Assembly (NCBI RefSeq): GCF_016865525.2
Contig: NZ_CP075169.1
Location: 4,712,337-4,776,336, forward strand
Length of the DNA: 64,000 nucleotides
Origin: Sodalis ligni
GTDB lineage: Bacteria; Pseudomonadota; Gammaproteobacteria; Enterobacterales; Enterobacteriaceae
Direction of reading: 5' to 3'
This document shows, piece after piece, positions 55,120-64,000 of this stretch (position 1 is the stretch's first letter; each line of letters starts with the position of its first letter). The notes under the pieces are model-generated. The model saw nothing but the letters and a program-made list of their open reading frames with translations. It had not been told where the DNA came from and did no database searches. A program made the position numbers and the translations under genes.

Positions 55120-55668
55120 TCAAAAATTCGGATCCCATTCAACCTCGATGATATGAGCGTTGAGATCGACATTCTTGATAACCTGCCCGTCGAGGAACGG
55201 AATCAATCGCTCCTGCATGCCGAAGGCATCTTTCAGGTTGGCCTTCACCACCATCACATCATTGGAGCCGGTTTCCATCATATCGATGACATTGCCGAGC
55301 TGATAACCCGAGGTGTTCACTACCTGGCAACCCATAAGGTCTTTCCAGTAATAATCACCCGCTTCCAGCGGCGGCAATTGCGTTGAATCGACGACGATTT
55401 CACAATTCGTCAGCAGACTCGCGGCTTCCCGGTCTTCCATGCCTTTGATCTTTATGATCAAATCCTGATTGTGGTGTTTCCAGCCTTGCAGCTCAAGCTG
55501 CTGCCACTCGCCGCCCCGTTTGATAAACCAGGGCTGGTAGTCAAAAATACTTTCGGATTCTTCAGTGGAAGAAAACACTCTGAGCCAACCGTGAATACCA
55601 TACGTCGACCCCAATTTACCCAGAACAACGGGCTTGGTGGGAATAGCGGTAAGGAGTTGTTTGCTCAT
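55120..55668 (-). CDS. rimM: 16S rRNA processing protein RimM
   Basis: A 182-residue 30S assembly factor that binds S19 and helps maturation of the 30S head. It starts [20 protein letters not shown]; the frame to 55677 adds three residues. The RimM N domain includes [18 protein letters not shown] and the PRC-barrel part [14 protein letters not shown] and [12 protein letters not shown]. Confidence 0.97.
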   Translation of the reverse strand: MSKQLLTAIPTKPVVLGKLGSTYGIHGWLRVFSSTEESESIFDYQPWFIKRGGEWQQLELQGWKHHNQDLIIKIKGMEDREAASLLTNCEIVVDSTQLPPLEAGDYYWKDLMGCQVVNTSGYQLGNVIDMMETGSNDVMVVKANLKDAFGMQERLIPFLDGQVIKNVDLNAHIIEVEWDPNF

Positions 55669-55686
55669 AACGACCACCGCGACAGA

Positions 55687-55935
55687 TTAAGCCGCTTGCT
55701 TAGCATCTTTGATCAGCGCGCTAACGCGATCGGAAACAGTTGCGCCCAGGCCGACCCAATGTTGGATGCGATCCAGATCCAAACGTAGGGTTTCTGCCTG
55801 ACCGGTTGCGATCGGGTTGAAGAAACCAATACGTTCAATAAAGCGACCATCACGCGCATTGCGGCTATCGGTCACGACGATTTGATAGAACGGGCGTTTT
55901 TTTGCGCCGCCACGTGCCAAACGAATTGTTACCAT
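55687..55935 (-). CDS. rpsP: 30S ribosomal protein S16
   Basis: An 82-residue protein from ATG 55935: [20 protein letters not shown]. The longer frame to 56052 reads the intergenic region and is rejected. GAGGAT precedes the ATG. It heads the operon and lies 18 bases before rimM. Confidence 0.97.
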   Translation of the reverse strand: MVTIRLARGGAKKRPFYQIVVTDSRNARDGRFIERIGFFNPIATGQAETLRLDLDRIQHWVGLGATVSDRVSALIKDAKQAA

Positions 55936-56043
55936 AACATCCTCTTTAGTGAATAAAACAACCGGGCCCCATCGAGGAACGGGGTCCGGTTGCCGTATAA
56001 AAAGCCCCAAAATATTACTCGTTTTGGAGCAAAAAGCAATCTC

Positions 56044-56100
56044 TATACCCAATAGATTTCGAGTCGCGACAAGGCGGCAACGCGAAAGATGAAGGGTATA
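56044..56100. repeat. Intergenic palindromic repeat, copy C (short form)
   Basis: Begins tatacccaatagatttcgag and ends cgcgaaagatgaagggtata, with inverted ends. It lies directly behind the ffh stop and before the rpsP operon promoter region. Related copies are at 12337-12394 and 20041-20200. Confidence 0.6.
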
Positions 56101-56103
56101 CAG

Positions 56104-57465
56104 CTAGCGACCGGGGAATCCGGGCGGCATCATACCCTTCATGCCGCGCAGCATTTTCGCCATTCCCCCCTTCTTCATCTTCTTCATCATACGCTGCATA
56201 TCGTCGAACTGTTTGAGCATACGGTTGACATCCTGAACCTGCAGCCCGCAGCCGCTGGCGATACGGCGTTTACGCGAGCCTTTGATAATCTCCGGCTGCG
56301 CGCGCTCCTTAAGCGTCATGGAATGGATGATGGCCTCCATGCGGGTCAAGACGCTGTCGTCCATTTGCGATTTCACATTGGCCGGCAGCTGGCCTACCCC
56401 CGGCAGCTTGCTCATCATGCTGGCCATGCCGCCCATGCTGCGCATTTGTTTAAGCTGATCGAGAAAATCGGTTAAATCGAAGCCATCGCCTTTTTTCAGC
56501 TTATTGGCCAATTTTTCAGCCTGGGCGCGGTCTACCTTGCTTTCGATATCCTCAATCAGCGAGAGAACATCCCCCATGCCGAGGATGCGGCCGGCGATGC
56601 GGTCAGGATAGAACGCTTCAAGGGCCTCGGTTTTTTCGCCGACCCCCATGAATTTAATCGGTTTGCCGGTGATTTGACGAATGGACAGTGCGGCGCCGCC
56701 GCGGGCGTCTCCGTCAACCTTGGTCAGTATCACGCCGGTGAGCGGCAGCGCCTCGTTAAAGGCCTTGGCGGTGTTGGCGGCATCCTGGCCGGTCATGGCG
56801 TCCACCACAAACAGCGTTTCCACCGGCTTGATGGCTGAGTGGATCTGTTTGATTTCGTCCATCATGGCTTCATCGACGTGCAAGCGACCGGCGGTATCCA
56901 CCAGCAGAACATCGTAGAATTTCAGCTTCGCGTGCTGCAACGCCTGGTTAACGATATCCAGGGGACGCTGTCCCGCGTCTGACGGGAAAAAATCCACCGC
57001 GACGGCCTGGGCCAAGGTTTCCAGCTGTTTAATCGCCGCCGGACGATAAACGTCCGCCGAGACCACCAGGACTTTCTTTTTGTGCTTCTCGCGCAGGTAT
57101 TTCCCGAGCTTCGCCACGCTGGTGGTTTTACCGGCACCCTGCAGGCCCGCCATCAGCACCACGGCCGGCGGTTGGGCGGCCAGATTGAGCTCGTTGTTCT
57201 CGGCCCCCATGGCGGTGACCAGTTCGGTGCGGACGATTTTGACGAATTCCTGACCCGGCGTCAGGCTTTTGTTCACTTCCTGCCCGAGCGCGCTTTCCTT
57301 CACCCGGTTGATGAAATCACGCACCACGGGCAAAGCCACATCGGCTTCCAGCAGCGCCATGCGCACTTCACGCAGCGTTTCTTTGATATTGTCTTCTGTC
57401 AGGCGGCCCCGGCCGCTGATATTGCGCAATGAACGGGATAACCGATCGGATAAATTTTCAAACAT
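56104..57465 (-). CDS. ffh: Signal recognition particle protein Ffh
   Basis: A 453-residue SRP54 GTPase which with 4.5S RNA targets nascent membrane proteins to FtsY. The N domain holds FENLSDRLSRSLRNISGRG, the G domain GLQGAGKTTSVAKLGKYL, VDTAGRLHVDEAMMDEI and TKVDGDARGGAAL, and the Met-rich M domain ends with MMKKMKKGGMAKMLRGMKGM. Length is as in E. coli. Confidence 0.98.
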   Translation of the reverse strand: MFENLSDRLSRSLRNISGRGRLTEDNIKETLREVRMALLEADVALPVVRDFINRVKESALGQEVNKSLTPGQEFVKIVRTELVTAMGAENNELNLAAQPPAVVLMAGLQGAGKTTSVAKLGKYLREKHKKKVLVVSADVYRPAAIKQLETLAQAVAVDFFPSDAGQRPLDIVNQALQHAKLKFYDVLLVDTAGRLHVDEAMMDEIKQIHSAIKPVETLFVVDAMTGQDAANTAKAFNEALPLTGVILTKVDGDARGGAALSIRQITGKPIKFMGVGEKTEALEAFYPDRIAGRILGMGDVLSLIEDIESKVDRAQAEKLANKLKKGDGFDLTDFLDQLKQMRSMGGMASMMSKLPGVGQLPANVKSQMDDSVLTRMEAIIHSMTLKERAQPEIIKGSRKRRIASGCGLQVQDVNRMLKQFDDMQRMMKKMKKGGMAKMLRGMKGMMPPGFPGR

Positions 57466-57631
57466 CGTTCTCTACTCAACCTGAGGTCCGGCCGCGGCTG
57501 CGACATTATTACGGCCATTATAACACGAAGCAGCGACATATCGCTGCATTGACGACGAGAACGGTTGGTGCGGGGCGCCGCTAACGTTATACTGTGCGTT
57601 TCACTCTCTTTAGGTTAAGTCCCAAGCCGAT

Positions 57632-58423
57632 ATGTCCTGGATAGCCCTTCTGGCTTTTATTGCCTATGCATTAAGTCTTGGCCTGATTCTGCCGGGCATT
57701 TTGCGCAGGAACAGTGCTTACCGCCGTCTGGCGCTGCTGTCGGCCTTCGTGGCGCTGGTTAGCCACGCCTGTGCGCTCTATCTGCGGATTTTTTCGGTTC
57801 AGGCGGGGCAAAACCTGAGTCTGCTGAATATCAGCTCATTAGTCAGCCTGATGATTTGCATCGTGATGACCGTGGTGGCCACCCGCAACCGGGGCTGGTT
57901 CCTGCTGCCGGTGGTTTATATCCTGGCGATGATCCATGTGGCGGCCGCCACCATTATGCCGGGAGAATTCATTACCCATCTGGAGTCAACGCCGGGACTG
58001 CTGGTGCACATCGGACTGGCGCTGTTTTCCTATGCCGTGCTGATTATCGCCGCGCTGTATGCCGGCCAGCTGGCCTGGCTGGATCATTTGCTGAAGACCA
58101 AAAAATTGAGCTTCAGCGCTGATATGCCGCCGTTGATGACCATTGAGCGAAAGATGTTCCACATCACCCAGGTTGGCGTGATTCTGTTAACGTTGACCCT
58201 GGGCAGCGGCCTGCTGTATATGCAAAACATGTTCAGCGGCGAAAATCAGCATAAAGCGGTGCTCTCGATTGCGGCCTGGTTTGTTTATATTGCATTATTA
58301 TGGGGTCATTACCATGAGGGTTGGCGAGGCCGCCGCGTGGTGTGGCTCAGCCTGCTGGGGATACTGTTGTTGACACTGGCCTACTTCGGTAGCCGCGTTT
58401 GGCAAAATGTCATGGCGGGCTGA
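57632..58423 (+). CDS. ypjD: YpjD, cytochrome c assembly/CcsA-like inner membrane protein
   Basis: A 263-residue protein with about eight hydrophobic segments and the HemX/CcsA-type cytochrome c assembly region (LVHIGLALFSYAVLIIAALYAGQLAWLDHLLK, ALLWGHYHEGWRG). The corresponding E. coli gene is divergent from ffh as here and is sometimes linked to Mg2+/Co2+ transport (CorE). The true role is uncertain. corB follows after 52 bases. Confidence 0.9.
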   Translation: MSWIALLAFIAYALSLGLILPGILRRNSAYRRLALLSAFVALVSHACALYLRIFSVQAGQNLSLLNISSLVSLMICIVMTVVATRNRGWFLLPVVYILAMIHVAAATIMPGEFITHLESTPGLLVHIGLALFSYAVLIIAALYAGQLAWLDHLLKTKKLSFSADMPPLMTIERKMFHITQVGVILLTLTLGSGLLYMQNMFSGENQHKAVLSIAAWFVYIALLWGHYHEGWRGRRVVWLSLLGILLLTLAYFGSRVWQNVMAG

Positions 58424-58475
58424 ACCACTGTCCGCAATCAGCCGTCACGTTTAACGCCTATAAGGAATTTCCACG

Positions 58476-59768
58476 TTGGAACATGTTTCAACCAGTACAC
58501 TGATAATAATATTAGTCATTATGGTACTGGTGTCCGCCTATTTTTCCGGTTCGGAAACCGGGATGATGACCCTCAATCGTTATCGTCTGCGCCACCTGGC
58601 CAAACAGGGCAACCGCGGCGCCCGTCGGGTGGAAAAATTACTGCGCCGCACCGATCGTCTGCTGAGCCTGGTGCTGATCGGCAATAACCTGGTGAATATT
58701 CTCGCATCGGCGTTGGCGACCATTATCGGTATGCGGCTCTATGGCGATATCGGCGTGGCGATTTCCACCGGTGTCCTGACGTTTGTGATCCTGCTGTTCG
58801 CCGAAGTGCTGCCGAAAACGGTGGCGGCGCTCTATCCCGAACAAATCGCGCTGCCCAGCAGCCTACTGCTGGTGCCGCTGCAAAAAATCATGCTGCCGCT
58901 GGTGTGGCTGCTCAACATTATCACCCGCATCCTGATGCGCATCATGGGCATAAAAGTCCCTTCCAATCTGAATGATGCCTTAAGCAAAGACGAGCTGCGT
59001 TCCATCGTGAACGAATCCCGCTCGCTTATCTCCCGCCGCAATCAGGACATGCTGATTTCAGTGCTGGATCTGGAAAAGGTCAGCGTCGGCGACATTATGG
59101 TCCCGCGCAATGAAATAGTCGGCATCAATGTTAACGATGAATGGCGCTCCATCATTCGCCAGCTTACCCATTCACCCCATGGACGCATCGTGCTCTACCG
59201 GGATAATCTTGATGACGCCATCGGTATGCTGAGGGTGCGCGAAGCCTACCGCCTGATGACGGAAAAGCAGGAGTTCACCAAGGAAAACCTGCTGCGCGCC
59301 GCCGATGAAATATACTACATCCCCGAAGGCACGCCGCTGAATATTCAATTGGTCAAATTCCAGCGCAATAAGGAAAAGGTCGGGCTGATTGTCGATGAAT
59401 ACGGAGATATACAGGGTCTGGTGACGGTGGAAGATATTCTTGAAGAAATCGTCGGCGATTTCACCACCTCCATGTCGCCGACCCTGGCGGAAGAAGTTAT
59501 CCCGCAAAGCGACGGCTCGGTATTGATTGAAGGCGGCGCCAATATCCGCGAATTGAACAAGGCCTTTAACTGGACGCTGCCCGAGGAAGAGGCGCGCACG
59601 GTGAACGGTATGCTGCTGGAGGCGTTGCAGGATATTCCGGAAGTGGGCACACACACCCAGATAGGCAATTACCAGATAGAGATTCTGGCGGTACAGGACA
59701 ATATGATCAAGCAGGTGCGCATCACCCCCCTCAAAGCGTTTAAAGCGGGCGTGGAAGAAGCCGTTTAG
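58476..59768 (+). CDS. corB: CorB/YfjD membrane protein with DUF21 and CBS domains
   Basis: A 430-residue CNNM/CorC-family protein. The start is TTG 58476 (EHVSTSTLIIILVIMVLVSAYFSGSE), preceded by AAGGA; E. coli YfjD begins with the same residues. The DUF21 membrane part covers residues 1-190, two CBS domains follow (VGDIMVPRNEIVGI, IVDEYGDIQGLVTVEDILEEIVGDF) and a CorC/HlyC domain ends it. Members are implicated in Mg2+/Co2+ export. Confidence 0.93.
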   Translation: MEHVSTSTLIIILVIMVLVSAYFSGSETGMMTLNRYRLRHLAKQGNRGARRVEKLLRRTDRLLSLVLIGNNLVNILASALATIIGMRLYGDIGVAISTGVLTFVILLFAEVLPKTVAALYPEQIALPSSLLLVPLQKIMLPLVWLLNIITRILMRIMGIKVPSNLNDALSKDELRSIVNESRSLISRRNQDMLISVLDLEKVSVGDIMVPRNEIVGINVNDEWRSIIRQLTHSPHGRIVLYRDNLDDAIGMLRVREAYRLMTEKQEFTKENLLRAADEIYYIPEGTPLNIQLVKFQRNKEKVGLIVDEYGDIQGLVTVEDILEEIVGDFTTSMSPTLAEEVIPQSDGSVLIEGGANIRELNKAFNWTLPEEEARTVNGMLLEALQDIPEVGTHTQIGNYQIEILAVQDNMIKQVRITPLKAFKAGVEEAV

Positions 59769-59791
59769 CCCCCTGCATAAACACCATTCTA

Positions 59792-59820
59792 TAAAAAAGC
59801 CCTTCGCTAGAAGGGCTTTA
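59792..59820. terminator. Bidirectional terminator between corB and luxS
   Basis: aaaaaagccctt-cgct-agaagggcttta: stem flanked by A's and T's, serving both convergent genes. Confidence 0.88.
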
Positions 59821-59826
59821 GCTAAC

Positions 59827-60342
59827 TTAGATATGCAGTTCCGCCAGTTTTTCTTTCGGCAGAGCCAGTTCTTCGTTGTGATTTACCCGAACGTCGCTAT
59901 CGAGAATATGCCGGGCTATTTCCTGCGCTTCCGGCAGGGAGTGCATATGATAGGTTCCGCATTGATATTCGTTCAGTTCAGGGATTTTTCTCTGATCGGT
60001 TACCTTCAGCACATCTTCCATCGCGGCTTTCCATGCTTTGGCAACCCGGAGTTCATCCGGTGCGCCGATCAGGCTCATATAAAACCCGGTACGACATCCC
60101 ATGGGGGAAATATCGACAATTTCCACGCCGTCGCCGTTGAGATGATTACGCATAAAACCGGCAAATAAATGTTCCAGAGTGTGAATGCCGCGTTCAGGCA
60201 TAACCTCCAGATTTGGTCGGCAAAAGCGCAAATCAAAGACAGTGATGGTATCGCCATGGGGGGTTTTCATGGTCTTAGCAACACGAACCGCTGGCGCCGC
60301 CATGCGGGTGTGGTCTACGGTAAAGCTATCCAACAGTGGCAT
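59827..60342 (-). CDS. luxS: S-ribosylhomocysteine lyase LuxS
   Basis: A 171-residue metalloenzyme which splits S-ribosylhomocysteine into homocysteine and DPD, the AI-2 precursor. The HxxEH motif is at H54-T-L-E57-H58 ([12 protein letters not shown]), and C83 in [10 protein letters not shown] is the catalytic cysteine. [14 protein letters not shown] is the usual N terminus. It lies next to gshA, 161 bases apart. Confidence 0.98.
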   Translation of the reverse strand: MPLLDSFTVDHTRMAAPAVRVAKTMKTPHGDTITVFDLRFCRPNLEVMPERGIHTLEHLFAGFMRNHLNGDGVEIVDISPMGCRTGFYMSLIGAPDELRVAKAWKAAMEDVLKVTDQRKIPELNEYQCGTYHMHSLPEAQEIARHILDSDVRVNHNEELALPKEKLAELHI

Positions 60343-60503
60343 ATCGTCACCTCCTCTAAAAAATAATTAATTTTTTTACTGATCGTGGAAACTTTTTTAC
60401 TGTCCGCGAGTCTGAATATATGAAAGACGCGCATTTGTTATCATCATCCCTGTCTTCAGAGATGTTTATTTGGCCACATATTCTGTGGCCTTTTCTTTAT
60501 CAT

Positions 60504-62066
60504 CTACTCGCCGTTCTGTTTGGCCAGATATTCATCAAAACTCAATGTATCCGCCGCCTCAAGTTCCCGCTGACGCTGCCATGAACGCGCCTGTTCCGCC
60601 GCCAACGCCTCTTCGGTCAAGATTTCCAGCGGCTCGTCGCACAGCATCCGGCGGTAATCATTGGCAAGCTTCATACCCAGCCCTCCGATACCATGCTCTC
60701 GCATGCCCTTTAATATCCGGGCGGAAAACGTCAGTTCAGGATCGTCGAAAGCCGCCACCAGATTATCGCTGGCCTGGCGGTAGAGCCGGTTATGATTATT
60801 GCTGTCGAGAATTTCCGCCACGCGCCGTAAATCCCTGAACAATTCTTTGCCCACGTCCGCCAGCGGCATCTGCGCCGCGCCGCAATCAACGCTTAGCATC
60901 AAGCCGGGTTTACGCCCTTCCAGAATGACGCTATTCCAATTGGTCCGGGTGCACAACAGCTCTTGCGCACTCATTTCCGGCGCCTCGGCCAACGTACACC
61001 ATATCAGGAAAAGATCCAGGAAGCGCGACTGTTGTTCATCGATACCGATAGGGGAAAAGGGGTTGATGTCCAGGGAGCGAACTTCGATATACTCGATGCC
61101 GCCGCGCTGCAAGGCGTTTGAAGGCGTTTCCCCCGGCCGGGTAATGCGTTTGGGACGGATTGGCGCGTAAAGTTCATTCTCAATTTGCAGGACGTTGGTG
61201 TTCAGCTGCAAATATTGCCCGTTTTTCCTCAGGCCGATGCGCTGATAATCCGCGGACGGAGTCTTGATGGCTTGTTTCAGGGCGGTAATATATTCAGGCA
61301 AACGGTTAAAGGTGATGCCCAATTGACTTTGCGACTTGCTGGTATACCCCAGGTCGCTTAACCGCAGCGAGGTGGCGTATGGCAGGTAGATCATGCCGGA
61401 TTCGGCTTTTTCAAACGGCAAATTGGTCTTGCGCCCGTCAATAAATGACGAGCAGATTGCCGGCGACGCGCCGAACAAGTACGGGATGATCCAGCCAAAG
61501 CGATAATAATTACGGATCAAGCGCAGATAGCAGGCGGAAATTTCATCTTTTCCATCGATCTCGTCTTTGACGCCCGCGCGCGCCTGCCAGAATGCCAAGG
61601 GCAGCGAAAAATTGTAATGTACGCCGGAAATGGCCTGCATTAACGCGCCGTAGCGATTTTTCAGTCCTTCGCGATACAGGGTCTTGAAGCGGCCCTGGTT
61701 GGAGGAGCCATACTGCGCCAGCTCGATGGGCTGTGAGCTATCGATAAAACAGGGCATGCTCAACGGCCACATGCGTTCGTCACCCAGATGGCGCGACACA
61801 TGGCGGTGAATATCCCGCAAAAATGTTAATAGATGATCAACATCATCATCTACCGGCGTAATAAATTCAAGCAGCGCCTCGGCAAAATCCGTGGTAATCC
61901 ATTTATGTGTCAACGCCGCACCAAGGGATTCGGGATGCGGGGTCTGCGCCAAACTTCCATCGGCGGAAATACGCAACGTTTCACGTTCGACCCCCCGACG
62001 AATACCTTTTAATGCGTGGGGGTTGGCTTCCAGCCATGAAAGCGCTTCTGATACGTCCGGGATCAA
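60504..62066 (-). CDS. gshA: Glutamate--cysteine ligase
   Basis: A 520-residue gamma-glutamylcysteine synthetase of the gammaproteobacterial type, first step of glutathione synthesis. The start is TTG 62066 with GGGAGGTC six bases ahead; E. coli gshA also uses TTG. Conserved parts are [47 protein letters not shown] and [15 protein letters not shown]. In E. coli yqaA lies between gshA and yqaB; it is missing here. Confidence 0.97.
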   Translation of the reverse strand: MIPDVSEALSWLEANPHALKGIRRGVERETLRISADGSLAQTPHPESLGAALTHKWITTDFAEALLEFITPVDDDVDHLLTFLRDIHRHVSRHLGDERMWPLSMPCFIDSSQPIELAQYGSSNQGRFKTLYREGLKNRYGALMQAISGVHYNFSLPLAFWQARAGVKDEIDGKDEISACYLRLIRNYYRFGWIIPYLFGASPAICSSFIDGRKTNLPFEKAESGMIYLPYATSLRLSDLGYTSKSQSQLGITFNRLPEYITALKQAIKTPSADYQRIGLRKNGQYLQLNTNVLQIENELYAPIRPKRITRPGETPSNALQRGGIEYIEVRSLDINPFSPIGIDEQQSRFLDLFLIWCTLAEAPEMSAQELLCTRTNWNSVILEGRKPGLMLSVDCGAAQMPLADVGKELFRDLRRVAEILDSNNHNRLYRQASDNLVAAFDDPELTFSARILKGMREHGIGGLGMKLANDYRRMLCDEPLEILTEEALAAEQARSWQRQRELEAADTLSFDEYLAKQNGE

Positions 62067-62258
62067 ATTGACCTCCCGCGGAAAAATTTAAATTGGGTTA
62101 GCATAATTGAATCTGCCCGTTTATGGCTATCTATCGTTATCATTAACGCATTTAACATCCGGCCCATATGTGTGCGAATGTGCTACCGGGTCGCCGCGAG
62201 TGAAATACCCTCGGCTGGGCAGGCCCGTTTCGCCAAGAATAATACTGGCGGTTAACGA

Positions 62259-62828
62259 TTAACGGCACCTTACATCAACATAGGCCATTGCTGCGGATTT
62301 TGCGGCCAAAATTCCAAAATCAGCATCTTCAAAAACGACGCATTTTTCCGGAACGACACCCATCAGTTCGGCGCAGCGCAAAAAGGTCTCAGGATGCGGT
62401 TTATGATGGCTCACGTCATCCGCACCCACCACCGCAACAAAATAACTCAGCAACCCCAGATGTTCGAGCAATGCCACAGCCATGCTATGCTCGCTGCCGG
62501 TGCCAACCGCCATCGGACGTTTGCCATAGTACTCTTTTACCACCGAGACCAGCGGCAGCGGCCTGACATATTCCAATAACATAGCCTTGACTGCCGCGGT
62601 TTTCTCACTGGCTAAGATATAGGGATCCATAGCGGCATGATGAGAGTCAATAATCGTTTTAGCAACAAGCCATGTTGGCGATCCATTTAACGATACCATC
62701 GCAGACTCATCGTACTGCATACCGTATTGCTTAAGGACATGATGCCAGGCTTTGCGGTGGGTGGGCTCTGTATCGAGCAGCGTTCCGTCCATATCAAAGA
62801 TCAGCCCATCGTATTGGTCGTACATCAT
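62259..62828 (-). CDS. yqaB: Fructose-1-phosphate/6-phosphogluconate phosphatase YqaB (HAD)
   Basis: A 189-residue HAD phosphatase. Motif I is LIFDMDGTLLDTEP with nucleophile D12 and acid D14; motif II is VGTGSEHSM, and KPHPETFLRCAELMGV with VVFEDADFGILAA provides motifs III and IV. ATG 62825 is an equally possible start. It lies between gshA and the tRNA-Arg cluster as in E. coli. Confidence 0.93.
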   Translation of the reverse strand: MMYDQYDGLIFDMDGTLLDTEPTHRKAWHHVLKQYGMQYDESAMVSLNGSPTWLVAKTIIDSHHAAMDPYILASEKTAAVKAMLLEYVRPLPLVSVVKEYYGKRPMAVGTGSEHSMAVALLEHLGLLSYFVAVVGADDVSHHKPHPETFLRCAELMGVVPEKCVVFEDADFGILAAKSAAMAYVDVRCR

Positions 62829-63025
62829 CGCTTCCTGATACCCATAATAGGGCTTTACTGTAACGCAAAGTCATAACATTGTCTTTTTTCCGTGAGGGAG
62901 ACCCGTGAGTGAAAGCTGTCGGCGGCATTGGAGAAATTGCGGAGAAACGAGCGCGTTACGGCCACAGGGAACCATAGGAAAAGGTTGAGTCACACGGCTG
63001 AAAGGGTTTGCAGATAAGAGCGAAA

Positions 63026-63102
63026 TGGTGCATCCAGGAGGATTCGAACCTCCGACCGCTCGGTTCGTAGCCGAGTACTCTATCCAGCTGAGCTATGGAT
63101 GC
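63026..63102 (-). tRNA. tRNA-Arg (ACG), copy 1
   Basis: A 77-nt tRNA with acceptor GCATCCA/TGGATGC, anticodon ACG in CTACGAACC and CCA encoded. It is the last of three tandem copies on the minus strand transcript that also includes tRNA-Ser, corresponding to E. coli argQZYV-serV. Confidence 0.97.
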
Positions 63103-63260
63103 AATACGATGAAGTGGTTTATACCACCCGGAGCCCGCTTTACTGAGCAACCGTATCTCTGCTTGAATCATGTATTTTCGCTGATAAATAACAATATTCA
63201 GCTATTAGCGTTAATTGTTATTAACAAGCGTTTTCATACTGATATTAATCAAGGCGGAAA

Positions 63261-63337
63261 TGGTGCATCCAGGAGGATTCGAACCTCCGACCGCTCGGTT
63301 CGTAGCCGAGTACTCTATCCAGCTGAGCTATGGATGC
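63261..63337 (-). tRNA. tRNA-Arg (ACG), copy 2
   Basis: Identical to copies 1 and 3 by inspection over all 77 nt; separated from copy 1 by a 158-base AT-rich spacer. Confidence 0.97.
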
Positions 63338-63497
63338 ATTGTGTTTGATGGATAATAACCCAAGCGTTCGCTTTTGTTACTTGCCGCAAGATGCCGGCAT
63401 AATCCAATGTATCTCCTAATAAACAATGATATTGTAACAACTAACATCGATTATTTTATTCACTACTTACCACTGATGGCGCTATTCCAACAGTGAA

Positions 63498-63574
63498 TGG
63501 TGCATCCAGGAGGATTCGAACCTCCGACCGCTCGGTTCGTAGCCGAGTACTCTATCCAGCTGAGCTATGGATGC
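63498..63574 (-). tRNA. tRNA-Arg (ACG), copy 3
   Basis: Same 77-nt sequence as the other two; only nine bases separate it from tRNA-Ser, so the two are processed from one precursor. Confidence 0.97.
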
Positions 63575-63583
63575 ATTAATAAA

Positions 63584-63676
63584 TGGCGGTGAGGGAGGGA
63601 TTCGAACCCTCGATACAGCTTTTGACCGTATACTCCCTTAGCAGGGGAGCGCCTTCAGCCTCTCGGCCACCTCACC
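63584..63676 (-). tRNA. serV: tRNA-Ser (GCT)
   Basis: A 93-nt class II tRNA with acceptor GGTGAGG/CCTCACC, anticodon GCT in CTGCTAAGG and a long variable arm (TATACGGTCAAAAGCTGTA). It is first in the cluster, corresponding to E. coli serV behind csrA. Confidence 0.96.
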
Positions 63677-63822
63677 TACGCGCCGGTGTTAAAGCTCATC
63701 GGCACTGCGTGGCGCACATATTACTTTCCCGGCCTGATAAGTCAAACAATTTTTCCCGTCTGTGAAGCGTTTGCCTAAATCCCATGCAACTTGAACACAT
63801 TGACAGCGCAATAGCGGACAAC

Positions 63823-63855
63823 CGCCCTTAATCCGCTGAAAGCAGCTTAAGGGCG
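63823..63855. terminator. Hairpin between csrA and tRNA-Ser
   Basis: CGCCCTTAA and TTAAGGGCG are separated by 15 bases. There is no T run on the minus strand, so it may be an RNA-processing or weak termination structure. Confidence 0.4.
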
Positions 63856-63939
63856 ATTGAATTGAGGAATATTTAGAAATGAATTAGAAAACTTCGAAAC
63901 ATAATTTGCTACGCCTCGCTAATGCAAGGCGCATGAAAA

Positions 63940-64000
63940 TCAGAATGGGTTCTGTTGCGACTTTTCAGCCTGAATACGCTGGTATATTTCTTCACGGTGA
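63940..64000 (-). CDS. csrA: Carbon storage regulator CsrA (3' end only)
   Basis: The last 19 residues are visible: HREEIYQRIQAEKSQQNPF then stop at 63940-63942. The conserved VHREEIYQRIQ end with the RNA-binding region identifies CsrA, a post-transcriptional regulator binding GGA motifs. The tail QQNPF differs from QQSSY of E. coli. The N-terminal part lies outside the window. Confidence 0.95.
   Translation of the reverse strand, partial: HREEIYQRIQAEKSQQNPF

Noticed and set aside
55936..56052. 39-residue N-terminal extension of S16
   Set aside because: Ribosomal protein S16 starts at [10 protein letters not shown] in all enterobacteria I know, and a Shine-Dalgarno precedes that ATG.

Overview
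The window is a chromosomal segment from a member of the Enterobacterales. The housekeeping genes (clpB, bamD, pheA/tyrA/aroF, rplS-trmD-rimM-rpsP, ffh, luxS, gshA, dnaQ/rnhA, gloB, mltD) read like close relatives of the Escherichia/Yersinia/Serratia versions, and E. coli gene order is largely kept in blocks. The load of mobile elements and broken genes would fit the Pectobacteriaceae or a Sodalis-like lineage, but I cannot fix the genus from sequence alone.

Layout. (1) 1-4.6 kb: yafJ (partial), gmhA, a decayed yceI-like gene, and a methionine aminotransferase/omega-amidase pair (ybdL-yafV) behind MetJ-like boxes. (2) 4.8-18.8 kb: a purine/allantoin catabolic island of hpx type, with HIU hydrolase, OHCU decarboxylase, allantoate amidohydrolase, ureidoglycine aminotransferase, a polar amino-acid type ABC importer, an RpiR regulator, oxamate amidohydrolase, HpxZ, allantoinase, allantoin racemase, a GntR regulator and an allantoin permease. 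Together they take 5-hydroxyisourate/allantoin through allantoate, ureidoglycine and oxalurate/oxamate towards oxalate and ammonia. The uricase and HpxXY steps are not in the window. A ClC channel follows. (3) 20.3-22.4 kb: a group IIC intron directly behind the terminator of a tRNA-Asp gene. (4) 22.5-27.7 kb: dnaQ, rnhA, yafS, gloB, mltD and a broken yafD. (5) 27.7-30.3 kb: an AT-rich foreign pocket with a carboxymethylproline-synthase (CarB)-like crotonase and a small exported protein that recalls CarG, which looks like the remnant of a carbapenem locus. (6) 30.3-36.97 kb: an intron relic, then a second copy of the same group IIC intron split by an IS21-family and an IS66-family element, then a second tRNA-Asp. 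(7) 37.1-42.9 kb: a complete rRNA operon on the minus strand (16S, tRNA-Ile, tRNA-Ala, 23S, 5S). (8) 43-64 kb: clpB, pgeF, rluD (frameshifted), bamD, raiA, pheL-pheA, tyrA, aroF, yfiL, rplS-trmD-rimM-rpsP, ffh, ypjD, corB, luxS, gshA, yqaB, three tRNA-Arg, tRNA-Ser and the end of csrA.

Two large-scale points stand out. First, compared with E. coli the rRNA operon joins the clpB side of one rrn locus (rrnG) to the tRNA-Asp/yafD side of another (rrnH), as expected from recombination between rrn operons. Second, single-base indels break many genes (both intron ORFs, istA, tnpC, rluD, yafD, the yceI-like gene, the start of aroF), and the tRNA-Ala T arm has also lost bases. Several lie in short homopolymers, so either the genome is decaying or the assembly carries uncorrected indels. 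Both readings are kept open below.
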